64,000 bases of DNA from the NCBI RefSeq assembly GCF_002797735.1, contig NZ_PGFG01000001.1, positions 1,984,001 through 2,048,000 of the forward strand, given 5' to 3'. The notes below the pieces were generated by a model, which saw only the letters and a list, made by a program, of their open reading frames with translations, was not told the origin of the DNA and searched no databases. The DNA is from Thermoflavifilum aggregans. Its GTDB lineage: Bacteria > Bacteroidota > Bacteroidia > Chitinophagales > Chitinophagaceae. Every line of letters starts with the position of its first letter. Position 1 is the stretch's first letter. Of this stretch, positions 26,431 to 34,910 are shown piece after piece. The position numbers were made by a program, and so were the translations under genes.

Positions 26431-28335
26431 ATGATGGTGAGTTTGCAACATATTACGCTTGAATTTGGGGCACGCAGCCTGCTGCACGATATAAACTGGC
26501 ACATCGGCAAAGGAGAACGCATAGGATTGGTAGGCCGCAATGGTGCCGGAAAATCAACCCTGCTGAAACTCATTGCCGGTGAATTATCGCCGCAGGAAGG
26601 GGTTGTAAATCGGCAGCGCGAACTGCGCGTCGGATTTTTTCATCAGGAATTGCTGAGCTTTCGGACAGAGGCGCCCATCCGCGATGTGGCGATGAGTGCG
26701 TTTGATGAAATCAACCGTTGCTGGCACCGCCTGCAAGAGCTGAGCCAGCAGATGGCCACCACCCAGCAGGAAAACCTGATGCAGGAATACGGCGAATTGC
26801 TCCATCAGTTTGAAACAGCCAATGGTTACCAGTTGAAGGCCCGTACAGAAGAAGTGTTGGAAGGACTGGGCTTCCGGACGAGCGACTTGGACCGGCCTTT
26901 TCATACATTTTCCGGCGGCTGGCGCATGCGGGTGCTGCTGGCCCGCCTGCTGCTGCAACAGCCCGACCTGCTCCTGCTCGACGAACCAACCAACCACCTG
27001 GATTTACCTAGTATGCAATGGCTGGAAAATTACCTGCAGCATATTCCCGGTACCTGCATCATTGCCTCACACGACCGCTATTTCCTCGACAGATTGGTTG
27101 AGAAAATCGTGGAAATCGATCAGCAACAACTTTTTATCTATACCGGAAATTATAGTGCCTACACCACACAGAAACAAGCCAGGCTGGAACACCAGCAAAG
27201 GGCATATGAAAATCAGCAAGCTTTCATTCAACATCAGCAAGCTTTTATAGAGCGCTTCCGGGCAAAGGCTACCAAAGCCGCACAGGTGCAGAGTGCAATC
27301 AAGAAACTGGAAAAGCTAGAACGCATTGAGCCCGTCGAAGGAACGACAATCACACCACGCTTTCAGTTCCGAATGCAACGTGAGCCTGGACGGCTGATCA
27401 TGAGCGGGCATCACATCAGCAAATCATACAACGAAAATGCTGTATTAAAAGATGTTTCCTTTGAAATCATGCGGGGTGATAAAATTGGTTTGATTGGCGC
27501 CAATGGCCGTGGAAAATCAACCCTGCTCCGTATCCTGGCAGGTCAGGAATCATTTGAAGGAAAACTTCATACCGGGCACCATGTGGTAATGGCATATTAT
27601 GCCCAACATCATACAGAACAACTGAATCCAGCCAACACCATCCTGCAGGAGGTAGAACAACATGCACCGGACTACACGACCCAGGAAATCCGCAATATCC
27701 TCGGACAATTCCTATTCAGTGGGGATGATATATTGAAGCCCATTCAGGTGCTGTCCGGCGGCGAAAAAGCCCGGGTGGCTCTGGCCAAATTGTTTCTTAC
27801 ACAAGCCAATTTCCTGTTGCTCGACGAGCCAACCAATCATCTGGATATTCCTTCCATAGATGCGCTAAAACAGGCACTGAGCGACTTTCCGGGCAGCTAT
27901 ATCGTAGTTTCCCATGATCGCTATTTTCTGGAAGGAATGATTCAAAGAATCTGGTATATCGAAGATGCACAACTCCGCGAATGGCAGGGAGATCTCAATT
28001 CCTGGATCCAGCAAAAAGCATTTGTAACAGCTTCTTCATCTTCAACCTATACCCCCCAGCAAATCAGCCAGCCTGCTGCAGAAGAGCGTGCACGCAGGAA
28101 AGCCTATCAGCAACAAAAACGTCAGTTTGAAAAAATCGAAAAACAGCTCGATGCTCTCCAGGAACAAATCCGCGATGTGGAACTTAAGCTGGCTGATCCC
28201 GCCCTGTATGCCGACAAACAGGAATTTCTGAAGATTGAACAACTCTACCGCAATCTTCAATCCCAATATCAGGACTTGCAAACCCGCTATGAAGAAGCGT
28301 TTGAGCGGCTGATGGAAATGGAGAAAGAATTATAA
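26431..28335 (+). CDS. ABC-F family ATPase
   Basis: A 634-residue soluble protein with two ABC ATPase domains and no membrane part. Walker A GRNGAGKS is at 35-42 with a FSGGWRMR signature and LLLLDEPTNHLD; a second set, GANGRGKST, LSGGEKARVALAK and LLLDEPTNHLD, follows at about 354 onward. A charged linker rich in Gln and Ala (about 240-290) and a C-terminal coiled coil (about 540-634) complete the ABC-F layout. These proteins act on the ribosomal E-site in translation control or antibiotic protection; the subgroup (Uup or YdiF-like) is not certain. ATG at 26431 and 26434 are both possible starts. Confidence 0.93.
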   Translation: MMVSLQHITLEFGARSLLHDINWHIGKGERIGLVGRNGAGKSTLLKLIAGELSPQEGVVNRQRELRVGFFHQELLSFRTEAPIRDVAMSAFDEINRCWHRLQELSQQMATTQQENLMQEYGELLHQFETANGYQLKARTEEVLEGLGFRTSDLDRPFHTFSGGWRMRVLLARLLLQQPDLLLLDEPTNHLDLPSMQWLENYLQHIPGTCIIASHDRYFLDRLVEKIVEIDQQQLFIYTGNYSAYTTQKQARLEHQQRAYENQQAFIQHQQAFIERFRAKATKAAQVQSAIKKLEKLERIEPVEGTTITPRFQFRMQREPGRLIMSGHHISKSYNENAVLKDVSFEIMRGDKIGLIGANGRGKSTLLRILAGQESFEGKLHTGHHVVMAYYAQHHTEQLNPANTILQEVEQHAPDYTTQEIRNILGQFLFSGDDILKPIQVLSGGEKARVALAKLFLTQANFLLLDEPTNHLDIPSIDALKQALSDFPGSYIVVSHDRYFLEGMIQRIWYIEDAQLREWQGDLNSWIQQKAFVTASSSSTYTPQQISQPAAEERARRKAYQQQKRQFEKIEKQLDALQEQIRDVELKLADPALYADKQEFLKIEQLYRNLQSQYQDLQTRYEEAFERLMEMEKEL

Positions 28336-28359
28336 TGCCTGCACATCGTTGAAATCCGG

Positions 28360-28367
28360 TAAATTTG
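28360..28367 (+). promoter_or_regulatory. Bacteroidota -7 element for the thiolase gene
   Basis: TAAATTTG, a perfect TAnnTTTG, lies 20 nt upstream of the ATG at 28388 and downstream of an in-frame TTG at 28349. It therefore argues for the shorter thiolase start. Confidence 0.5.
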
Positions 28368-28387
28368 AAGCACACAAAATCTGCATT

Positions 28388-29575
28388 ATGCCTGCACAGG
28401 ATGTATTCATTGTAGGTGCTGCACGCACGCCGATAGGCAGTTTTCAGGGAGCCCTTTCTTCCGTGCCCGCCACCGAGCTGGGTGCCATTGCCATTCGCGA
28501 AGCACTAAAACGCGCTCAGGTAGCTCCTGAACAAATTCAGGAGGTATTTATGGGTAGTGTGCTGCAGGCCGCACTCGGCCAAGCACCTGCCACACAGGCC
28601 AGCCTGAAAGCAGGAATCCCCGACAGCGTGCCAGCTACATTGGTGAACAAAGTTTGCGCCAGTGGCATGAAAGCCATCATGCTCGGCTCATTGTCCATCG
28701 CAGCCAATGACGAACATTTCATTGTGGCCGGAGGCATGGAAAACATGAGCCAGGCGCCTTATTATCTGACCAAAGCACGCAATGGTTACCGACTGGGACA
28801 CGGCGAACTCATCGATGGTATGATTCTGGACGGACTCTGGGATCCCTATCACCAGTATCACATGGGCAATGCAGCTGAATTATGCGCCCGCACCTACCAC
28901 CTTACACGCGAACAACAGGATGCATACGCCCGGCAAAGCTATGAACGGGTTGCACAAGCCTACGCCAATGGCTGGATGCAATCCCAGCTGGTTGCCGTGG
29001 AAGTGAAAGAAGGTAAAAATAGGAGCACGGTGCAGGAAGACGAAGAATTCCGCCGTGCCAATTTTGAAAAAATGCCCTTGCTCAAGCCTGCTTTTGAAGA
29101 AGGTGGTACCATCACCGCAGCCAATGCTTCCAAAATCAATGACGGAGCGGCCGCCGTGGTGCTGGCCAGCGAAGAGGCCGTAAAAAAATCAAACCTCCGA
29201 CCTTTGGCGCGTATCGTTTCTTTTGCCGATGCCGCACAGGCACCCGAATGGTTTACCACCACCCCCATCAAAGCTATGGACAGGGCTTTGCAAAAAGCCG
29301 GATTGAAAATTCAGGATATGGATTTTGTGGAAATCAACGAAGCCTTTTCGTGTGTGGCTATGGTAAATGCACAACAGATGGGCATTCCGGAAGAAAAGCT
29401 GAATGTTTGGGGTGGCGCCGTGGCACTAGGACATCCTCTGGGCTGCAGCGGGGCCCGCATTGTGGTTACTCTCATGCATATTCTTCAACACCACAAAGCC
29501 CGGTACGGATTGGCCGGCATCTGCAACGGAGGCGGCGGTGCCAGCGCCATGATTATCGAAAACCTGTTGCGTTAA
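28388..29575 (+). CDS. Acetyl-CoA C-acetyltransferase (thiolase)
   Basis: A 396-residue type II thiolase. The acyl-accepting cysteine is C90 in VNKVCASGMKA, the histidine lies in ALGHPLGCSGAR and the second cysteine in GICNGGGGASA, all conserved. The start at 28388 gives the family-typical MPAQDVFIVGAARTPIG; a 13-residue TTG-initiated extension is not supported. It condenses two acetyl-CoA to acetoacetyl-CoA or degrades 3-ketoacyl-CoA. No other beta-oxidation genes are adjacent, so the direction in vivo is unknown. Confidence 0.93.
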   Translation: MPAQDVFIVGAARTPIGSFQGALSSVPATELGAIAIREALKRAQVAPEQIQEVFMGSVLQAALGQAPATQASLKAGIPDSVPATLVNKVCASGMKAIMLGSLSIAANDEHFIVAGGMENMSQAPYYLTKARNGYRLGHGELIDGMILDGLWDPYHQYHMGNAAELCARTYHLTREQQDAYARQSYERVAQAYANGWMQSQLVAVEVKEGKNRSTVQEDEEFRRANFEKMPLLKPAFEEGGTITAANASKINDGAAAVVLASEEAVKKSNLRPLARIVSFADAAQAPEWFTTTPIKAMDRALQKAGLKIQDMDFVEINEAFSCVAMVNAQQMGIPEEKLNVWGGAVALGHPLGCSGARIVVTLMHILQHHKARYGLAGICNGGGGASAMIIENLLR

Positions 29576-29728
29576 CAAATCCGGTTCATATCATCAACAA
29601 ACAGTAAACAAACACATCCGTCATTCATTCTTTGCTGTTTTCCATCTGTGTAAAATGAATTTCTTCCTTTTACAAAACTCGATACATGTTAAATCAACAC
29701 GAATAAATTAATACATACCATTACAAGC

Positions 29729-31810
29729 ATGCATATCACAAAAAGAAAATTACATACAACCGGAAAATATAGCTGCCGGCAACAAAGGTTTGGATCTCTG
29801 ATGCCAATATGGACAATCATCATGAGCATATCTTTTTTATGCCACATGGGTACTGGGCTTGCGCAAACCTCATCCGTCCGATCATACCATGTACTGGATT
29901 GGAACGGTCATGAAACCCTGCATGATTTCATTACCCAAAGGCTGCACCGGCAATATCAGTATCGGGACAGCCTGTTACACCAAGCTTTATTGCATCATCA
30001 GCTTGCTCAATATCAGCAACACCGCTTGCAGCAATATCTTTCTCTGCTTGGGCCTATGCATGAAAAAACAGCTTTGCATGCACAGCTGCTGAATACAATA
30101 TCAGAAGATGGATATCGGATTGAAAAAATCATTTTTGAAAGTTTGCCCCACCATCATGTAACAGCCAATCTTTATATCCCAGCCGGAAAAGGACCTTTTC
30201 CCGGTATATTGTTTTGCTGTGGACACGAAGCGCTGGCCAAAGCCACCCTTACCTATCAGCAAACTGCTATTCTGCTGGCCAGACATGGATTTGTAGTGTT
30301 AATGATTGACCCAATATCACAAGGTGAAAGATATCAGCTCACGGATTCTTCGGGCAATCCTCTAACCCGCGGAGGTACTACGGAACATACACTGCTGGCA
30401 GCAGGTGCCAATCTGCTGGGCACAAGTGTGGTGAAAGATGAGTTATGGGATAATATACGTGCAATTGATTATCTGTGTTCCAGGCCGGAAGTAGATACTT
30501 CGCGCATCGGCTGCATAGGCAATTCAGGAGGAGGCACCCAAACGGCTTACCTGATACCCATTGATCCGCGCATCAAGGCAGCCGTGATCTGCAGTTATGT
30601 GACTCGCAGAGAAAGAACATTATTGCTGCTGGGACCTCAGGATGGCTGCCAGTGGCTGCCTGGTGAAGGTGAAGCAGGGCTGGATATCAGCGATTACATC
30701 ATCATGTTTGCTCCCAGACCTTTATTGATTCTTGCAGGCAGGTATGATTTTGTGGATTTCAATGGTACACTCGACGTGTTTCATGAATTGCAACAGGTGT
30801 ATGATACATGGGGTATTTCCGCCCATATTGATCTTTTCGCTTACGATAACGGACATGGTATTCAGCCACCCAAACAGGAAAAAGCCGTACAATGGTTTCG
30901 GCGGTGGTTTATGCATGATGATATGCCTGTCCACGAAAAAGCGCTTCATACATTACCTGCAGACAGTCTGCAGGTAACCATCACAGGTCAAGTGAATACA
31001 GCATTTCCAGATGAGCAAACATTGCCGGCACTGCGGCTTTCCACAGCCAGGAGCTGGCAGCCTTCCCGTACTCACTGGCTTCAAGACAGCAGCCAAAAGC
31101 AATATCAAAACATGATCAGACGGATGCTACACCTGCCTCAATCAACGCATCTTTCAATTGATACTCAACAAACGGGCACTGTGGCAATTGCAGGTTATCG
31201 TTTTCAAAAAATCATTATCCGTGGAAATGATTTCCCACCCATACCCTGTTTGATAACAGATCCATCAGCATTCAAATCATTTACAAAATGGAAAATAATA
31301 TTGGATCAGGCCGGCAAGGATGCAGTATTGAAAGATAGTCTGTATCTGATGGAATCTATCCGGCAAGGTTGTATGCTGCTGATTGCCGACATCAGGGGCA
31401 TAGGAGAAACAGCTGATGATGCAGCCTTTAATGATAAGAAATATATGAATCGGGAATACCGGAATGCCATGCTGGCCTTGTTCACCGGATTTTCCCTGCC
31501 TGCACAACGCACCCAGGATGTGATGGTTCTGCTAAATTTTATTACACAACATACATCCTTATCTCAATTACCGATAGATATAGAAGCCACAGGACCAGCT
31601 GCTGAAGCAGCTTTGCTGGCTGCTGCACTTGATCCGCATATTCATCAGCTCACATTATCTGAGATGCCACATAGTTTTATGGATTTTCTTTTGCATCCTG
31701 CTACAGCCGATACATATAGTTATGTGATACCAAATGCTTTAACCTGTTTTGATTTACCCGATCTGATTCAATTTGTGGGGAGGGAAAAAGTCAGAATTAC
31801 CAACAGATAA
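29729..31810 (+). CDS. Secreted tandem alpha/beta-hydrolase (acetyl-xylan-esterase-like)
   Basis: A 693-residue protein whose signal peptide begins around M25 (MPIWTIIMS ... GLAQ); either the 24-residue basic extension is real or translation starts at 29801. The first alpha/beta-hydrolase domain (about 120-400) has nucleophile motif GNSGGG, an acid in AGRYDFVDF and His in DNGHGIQ, close to acetyl-xylan-esterase or dienelactone-hydrolase-like families. The second half (about 520-693) looks like another hydrolase domain (LLIADIRGIGETADD ...), but the GxSxG position reads ATGPAAE, so it is probably inactive. Substrate unknown; carbohydrate esters are likely. Confidence 0.8.
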   Translation: MHITKRKLHTTGKYSCRQQRFGSLMPIWTIIMSISFLCHMGTGLAQTSSVRSYHVLDWNGHETLHDFITQRLHRQYQYRDSLLHQALLHHQLAQYQQHRLQQYLSLLGPMHEKTALHAQLLNTISEDGYRIEKIIFESLPHHHVTANLYIPAGKGPFPGILFCCGHEALAKATLTYQQTAILLARHGFVVLMIDPISQGERYQLTDSSGNPLTRGGTTEHTLLAAGANLLGTSVVKDELWDNIRAIDYLCSRPEVDTSRIGCIGNSGGGTQTAYLIPIDPRIKAAVICSYVTRRERTLLLLGPQDGCQWLPGEGEAGLDISDYIIMFAPRPLLILAGRYDFVDFNGTLDVFHELQQVYDTWGISAHIDLFAYDNGHGIQPPKQEKAVQWFRRWFMHDDMPVHEKALHTLPADSLQVTITGQVNTAFPDEQTLPALRLSTARSWQPSRTHWLQDSSQKQYQNMIRRMLHLPQSTHLSIDTQQTGTVAIAGYRFQKIIIRGNDFPPIPCLITDPSAFKSFTKWKIILDQAGKDAVLKDSLYLMESIRQGCMLLIADIRGIGETADDAAFNDKKYMNREYRNAMLALFTGFSLPAQRTQDVMVLLNFITQHTSLSQLPIDIEATGPAAEAALLAAALDPHIHQLTLSEMPHSFMDFLLHPATADTYSYVIPNALTCFDLPDLIQFVGREKVRITNR

Positions 31811-31840
31811 ACATCCCGATAATTAAGTCGTGGTAAGGCA

Positions 31841-31984
31841 TTATTGCATATCAGCCTGTGCAGGCTCGCGAAAACTGTAAAATAAATATATCAGAAAAGG
31901 CAAGATAAAAAGGCTTCCTCCCAACAACGCCCATGCGAGTGCATCAATGGTTGTATCCGGTGCACGATGGATGAACAATGCATT
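31841..31984 (-). pseudogene. Fragment resembling the C-terminus of cytochrome bd oxidase subunit II
   Basis: A 47-codon minus-strand frame runs from an in-frame stop (31985-31987) to a TAA at 31841. It encodes IDALAWALLGGSLFILPF followed by LIYLFYSFRE, a single membrane helix ending in an aromatic-basic tail, like the last helix of CydB proteins. There is no start codon, no upstream continuation in any frame, and the 5' part is missing. It lies just downstream of the TSUP gene in the sulfur cluster. The identification rests on pattern recognition of a short stretch and is tentative. Confidence 0.4.
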
Positions 31985-32132
31985 TTAATCATCTGCACAT
32001 CATTCACCACAAAGATACCAGGAAACGATATGAATGTATCATTTCAGTCGCTGTACATGATGATTGACCGGAGCCATGCTGTTTTGCAGGCAGAAAAGAA
32101 AAGCTACAAACTGAGACAACAGGAAAAAATGA
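31985..32132. other. Non-coding remnant between the cydB-like fragment and the TSUP gene
   Basis: No frame here matches a known protein. A 61-codon plus-strand frame overlaps the fragment and the TSUP 3' end and is not credible. The interval may be degraded sequence left when the neighbouring gene decayed. Confidence 0.4.
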
Positions 32133-32519
32133 TCAGGTTTTTGTGGGAGTAAAAAACAATATTTTCAACGAAACCAGCAGTATGAACCAGGCAAATATTT
32201 TCCTGACGACGTGATCAGGTAAATGTACAGCCAGTCTTCCTCCGAGATAACTTCCCAGCAGATAACCACTGATGAGCAACAAACAGGCAGATATGTGCAC
32301 ATATCCCCGCAGATAATATTCCCGTGCTGCAAGCAGGCCAATGGGAGGAATCATCATGGCCAGTGTGGTTCCCTGCGCCTGATGCTGATTGAATCCGAAA
32401 ATATATACCAGTGCGGGTACCACCAGAATGCCTCCGCCCACGCCTGCAAGGCCACCCAGATAACCTGCACAGATACCGAGTATCAGCAGTCCTGCCATAG
32501 CAATTATATTGAGCTGCAT
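32133..32519 (-). CDS. Half-length TSUP (TauE/SafE) transporter
   Basis: A 128-residue membrane protein with four predicted helices, starting at the ATG at 32519 (MQLNIIAMAGLL). The longer frame to 32672 runs into the preceding cytochrome gene and is not needed. The motif GGLAGVGGGILVVPALVY is the N-terminal half-repeat of TauE/SafE permeases, and the AQGTTLAMMIPP stretch follows. Full-length members have about 250 residues and two such halves, so this one would have to dimerise. Ten bp after the tsdA-like gene, hence same operon; export or import of sulfite, thiosulfate or a related ion is likely. Confidence 0.85.
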   Translation of the reverse strand: MQLNIIAMAGLLILGICAGYLGGLAGVGGGILVVPALVYIFGFNQHQAQGTTLAMMIPPIGLLAAREYYLRGYVHISACLLLISGYLLGSYLGGRLAVHLPDHVVRKIFAWFILLVSLKILFFTPTKT

Positions 32520-32529
32520 AAAATAAACT

Positions 32530-33567
32530 TTACTTCTGTTTAACGGATATGCTTCCCCTTGATTTTTCAATCTCTTCAAACGGGCCATATTTATGCTGTT
32601 GTTGCTGAAAAGAGTCTGCATAGGGGCCAAAGGGATAATCCACGGGCTTGTCGGCAATCTTAGGCCAGTCATATTTCAAATCCCGATAAGCCTGCCGGGG
32701 TTGTGAATTGACGAATGCAGCCACATCCCAGGCCTGATCATCGGTTAACTGTGGATGTAAATAGCTTGTTCCGTACGGCATATTATTTTTGACAAACGCT
32801 GCAAACTGGGAAATCCGATACATACCGGCACCTGTGTTGTAACTATGTTTTCCCCACAAAGGCGGATATTGATATTCACCCGTACTATCCACCCACAAAC
32901 CCTCTCCTCGGGGACCATGGCAGTTCTGGCAATAAGTCATAAATACCAGCCGGCCGGCACCCGTATCAGCCGCACGTTTCAAATATTTAAGTTTTTCTGT
33001 GCCGGATCCCCAGACCTTCTGGGTCTGGCTACCGGCGGAAATCCTTGCATGAAGCTGCCCTCCAATCCACGACAAGTAAGCTACAAAAGCTTTCATCTCC
33101 CGTGAATGGGTATCCAATGCTTCACCATTTAAACTTCTTTTCAAACAGGCATTTACCCGGAAAGCAACCGTTTCAACCCGATCATTCCGCGCACGATATT
33201 TGGGATAAGTAGATGCCACCAATGAAAAATTATTGGCAAATGGCAATGTTCCCGCAGCCAGATGGCAATTCTGGCAATTCATGCCGTTGCTGATATGTGC
33301 AATTTTCCCTTTGGGACCCAGATAACGGGCGGTGTGCACAATCAATAACCGGCCGTAACGAATCAAATCTCCTTCTGCCGTATGTGGAAGCGTGCTGGTA
33401 TCCGGTGGTGTCCAGAAGATATATGGTGCAGACCGCTGATACAATGAATGCTTTTGCTGGAGAATATGCACGCGGAATACATCAAACCATATCCATCTCC
33501 CCGCAAAGAAAATGATCAGGATTCCCAATCCTGCCATCAGCAGCATAACTACCCATCTTCGCTTCAT
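32530..33567 (-). CDS. tsdA: Diheme c-type cytochrome, thiosulfate dehydrogenase (TsdA)-like
   Basis: A 345-residue protein anchored by an N-terminal helix (about 5-27). Two heme c sites are visible: C98-QN-C101-H102 and C213-QN-C216-H217. Between them C141 sits in VNACLKRSLNGEAL; a cysteine in this RxxxCxxRSxNG context is the unusual axial ligand of heme 1 in TsdA. Those features point to oxidation of thiosulfate to tetrathionate, or the reverse, in the periplasm. The gene lies between a Tat-exported DsrE-like protein and a TSUP transporter. General diheme cytochrome is the alternative; the Cys ligand makes TsdA the better call. Confidence 0.82.
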   Translation of the reverse strand: MKRRWVVMLLMAGLGILIIFFAGRWIWFDVFRVHILQQKHSLYQRSAPYIFWTPPDTSTLPHTAEGDLIRYGRLLIVHTARYLGPKGKIAHISNGMNCQNCHLAAGTLPFANNFSLVASTYPKYRARNDRVETVAFRVNACLKRSLNGEALDTHSREMKAFVAYLSWIGGQLHARISAGSQTQKVWGSGTEKLKYLKRAADTGAGRLVFMTYCQNCHGPRGEGLWVDSTGEYQYPPLWGKHSYNTGAGMYRISQFAAFVKNNMPYGTSYLHPQLTDDQAWDVAAFVNSQPRQAYRDLKYDWPKIADKPVDYPFGPYADSFQQQQHKYGPFEEIEKSRGSISVKQK

Positions 33568-33576
33568 GCATCATCA

Positions 33577-34260
33577 TCAAACACGACAATATGCACAGCC
33601 ATGCTCCTGTGCCCGCCCTACTGCCCACACACCTGAAGGCACTACCTCAATACCCGGTAATACATTGTCCAGGAAATCTTTTCGCACCGTTTCAGGATCC
33701 ATATTCATGCCCTGAGCCACAGCAGCACTATACACCTTAATAGCCATATTGCATACACAAAACATCACTCCCTGCTGCTGAAGATCATTGATGCCTATCG
33801 GGACAGGCCCTAATCCGGGTAAAATAAAATCATTCGGATCCGGCTTCCAGTAAGGATTCCGAACTGATGGCTGCCCTGTCTTCGGATCATTGTATTTGAA
33901 TGCTTCTCCCAAATGATATTTTTCCCATAATGCAGGTTGCATGGCAAAGGGTATGGATTCATGTCGCAATATGACTACCACGCTGCAATCCTTGGGATCT
34001 GTTCCAGTTGATTGATTCGTAACTAAAAAAACTGCCGGCCATGCGAAAGGAAAAATATCTTTGGGCTCGGTAACATCAAAAACAATGCGATGTTTACCAT
34101 GAATTTTATTAAACCAGCTATCAGGATCTTCAGCTTCAGCCCATGAAGCAGCCGGATTTACAGCAGATGTAAGCGGAGAGGTGAAAAGTGTAAACGCACC
34201 TGCCGAAATCATTCCGATGAAACCACGTCTGTGAATGGATGTTTTGTTTTTTGTATTCAT
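33577..34260 (-). CDS. Tat-exported DsrE-like protein
   Basis: A 227-residue protein with a twin-arginine signal (RRGFIG at 11-16 followed by a hydrophobic stretch). The mature part reads HRIVFDVTEP near its start, has GVMFCVCNMAIKVYS in the middle and IEVVPSGVWAV near the end, which parallels the small DsrE-like neighbour (YKVVFDLTS, GVAFKACHIAMD and VQTVPDGIYEI). It therefore looks like an enlarged DsrE/DsrF-fold protein. Cysteines lie in FCVCN and in the C-terminal CAYC. It is 9 bp upstream of the tsdA-like gene. Tat export suggests folding or cofactor loading in the cytoplasm. Function otherwise unknown. Confidence 0.7.
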   Translation of the reverse strand: MNTKNKTSIHRRGFIGMISAGAFTLFTSPLTSAVNPAASWAEAEDPDSWFNKIHGKHRIVFDVTEPKDIFPFAWPAVFLVTNQSTGTDPKDCSVVVILRHESIPFAMQPALWEKYHLGEAFKYNDPKTGQPSVRNPYWKPDPNDFILPGLGPVPIGINDLQQQGVMFCVCNMAIKVYSAAVAQGMNMDPETVRKDFLDNVLPGIEVVPSGVWAVGRAQEHGCAYCRV

Positions 34261-34420
34261 TTTAAATCATATTGAGGGTGAACAAAAAAATTTTTAATGG
34301 ACGATACAAAATATTTAATCCCCCACTGAAACATGTTGCAGAACAGCATTCAATCTTACCTGCATTCAACAAGAAGCCATCTATTCGTACAACCTATTCA
34401 GGCTTTGCAGAAAAAAATAA

Positions 34421-34834
34421 CTAATGTGCTACTTTAATATACCCAAATCCAGTGCGTTGTTTGTTGATAATCTCATAAATTCCGTCCGGTACGGTTTGCA
34501 CACCGGAAATCAATTGAGATTCTGTTACATGCTGGCGGTCCATAGCTATATGACAGGCCTTAAAAGCAACTCCCTGTTTTACCAGTTTTGCAATTGCATC
34601 GGCTTGTGCAGATTTATCTTTTCTCACCAGGTCGAGACCCTGTCCATACACAACCACTTCCAGCTGAGCATCCGGATGGGCTGATTTAATTAACCCCGCA
34701 TCGCGGATCACCTGCTGTTGTGCAACCGGGTCATTGCTGGTAAGGTCAAATACAACCTTATAATCAGATTTCTGTGCAGAAGCCACTTGCTGAAACATCA
34801 GCAGGGCTGCAGAAAAAAAGATGAGCCTGAACAT
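34421..34834 (-). CDS. Periplasmic DsrE-family protein
   Basis: A 137-residue exported protein (signal about 1-20, ending ASAQ) starting at the ATG at 34834; an upstream in-frame ATG at 34864 gives a poor signal. The body is a DsrE/DsrF-like domain: YKVVFDLTSNDP, then LEVVVYGQGLDLV, then GVAFKACHIAMDRQHV with a cysteine at the position where DsrE carries its active sulfur-binding Cys, then GVQTVPDGIYEI. DsrE proteins carry or transfer sulfane sulfur. With the Tat-DsrE paralogue and the TsdA-like cytochrome it forms a likely periplasmic sulfur module. Separated by 160 bp from the next gene. Confidence 0.82.
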   Translation of the reverse strand: MFRLIFFSAALLMFQQVASAQKSDYKVVFDLTSNDPVAQQQVIRDAGLIKSAHPDAQLEVVVYGQGLDLVRKDKSAQADAIAKLVKQGVAFKACHIAMDRQHVTESQLISGVQTVPDGIYEIINKQRTGFGYIKVAH

Positions 34835-34910
34835 ACAATTCGTTTTTGGGAAATAACAAGACAAAATTTGAAATGTATCCTGGTAAATACAACTACATAA
34901 ACATGTAGTT

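Noticed and set aside
31967-32152. 61-codon plus-strand frame
   Set aside because: It overlaps the cydB-like fragment and the TSUP 3' end on the other strand and resembles nothing.
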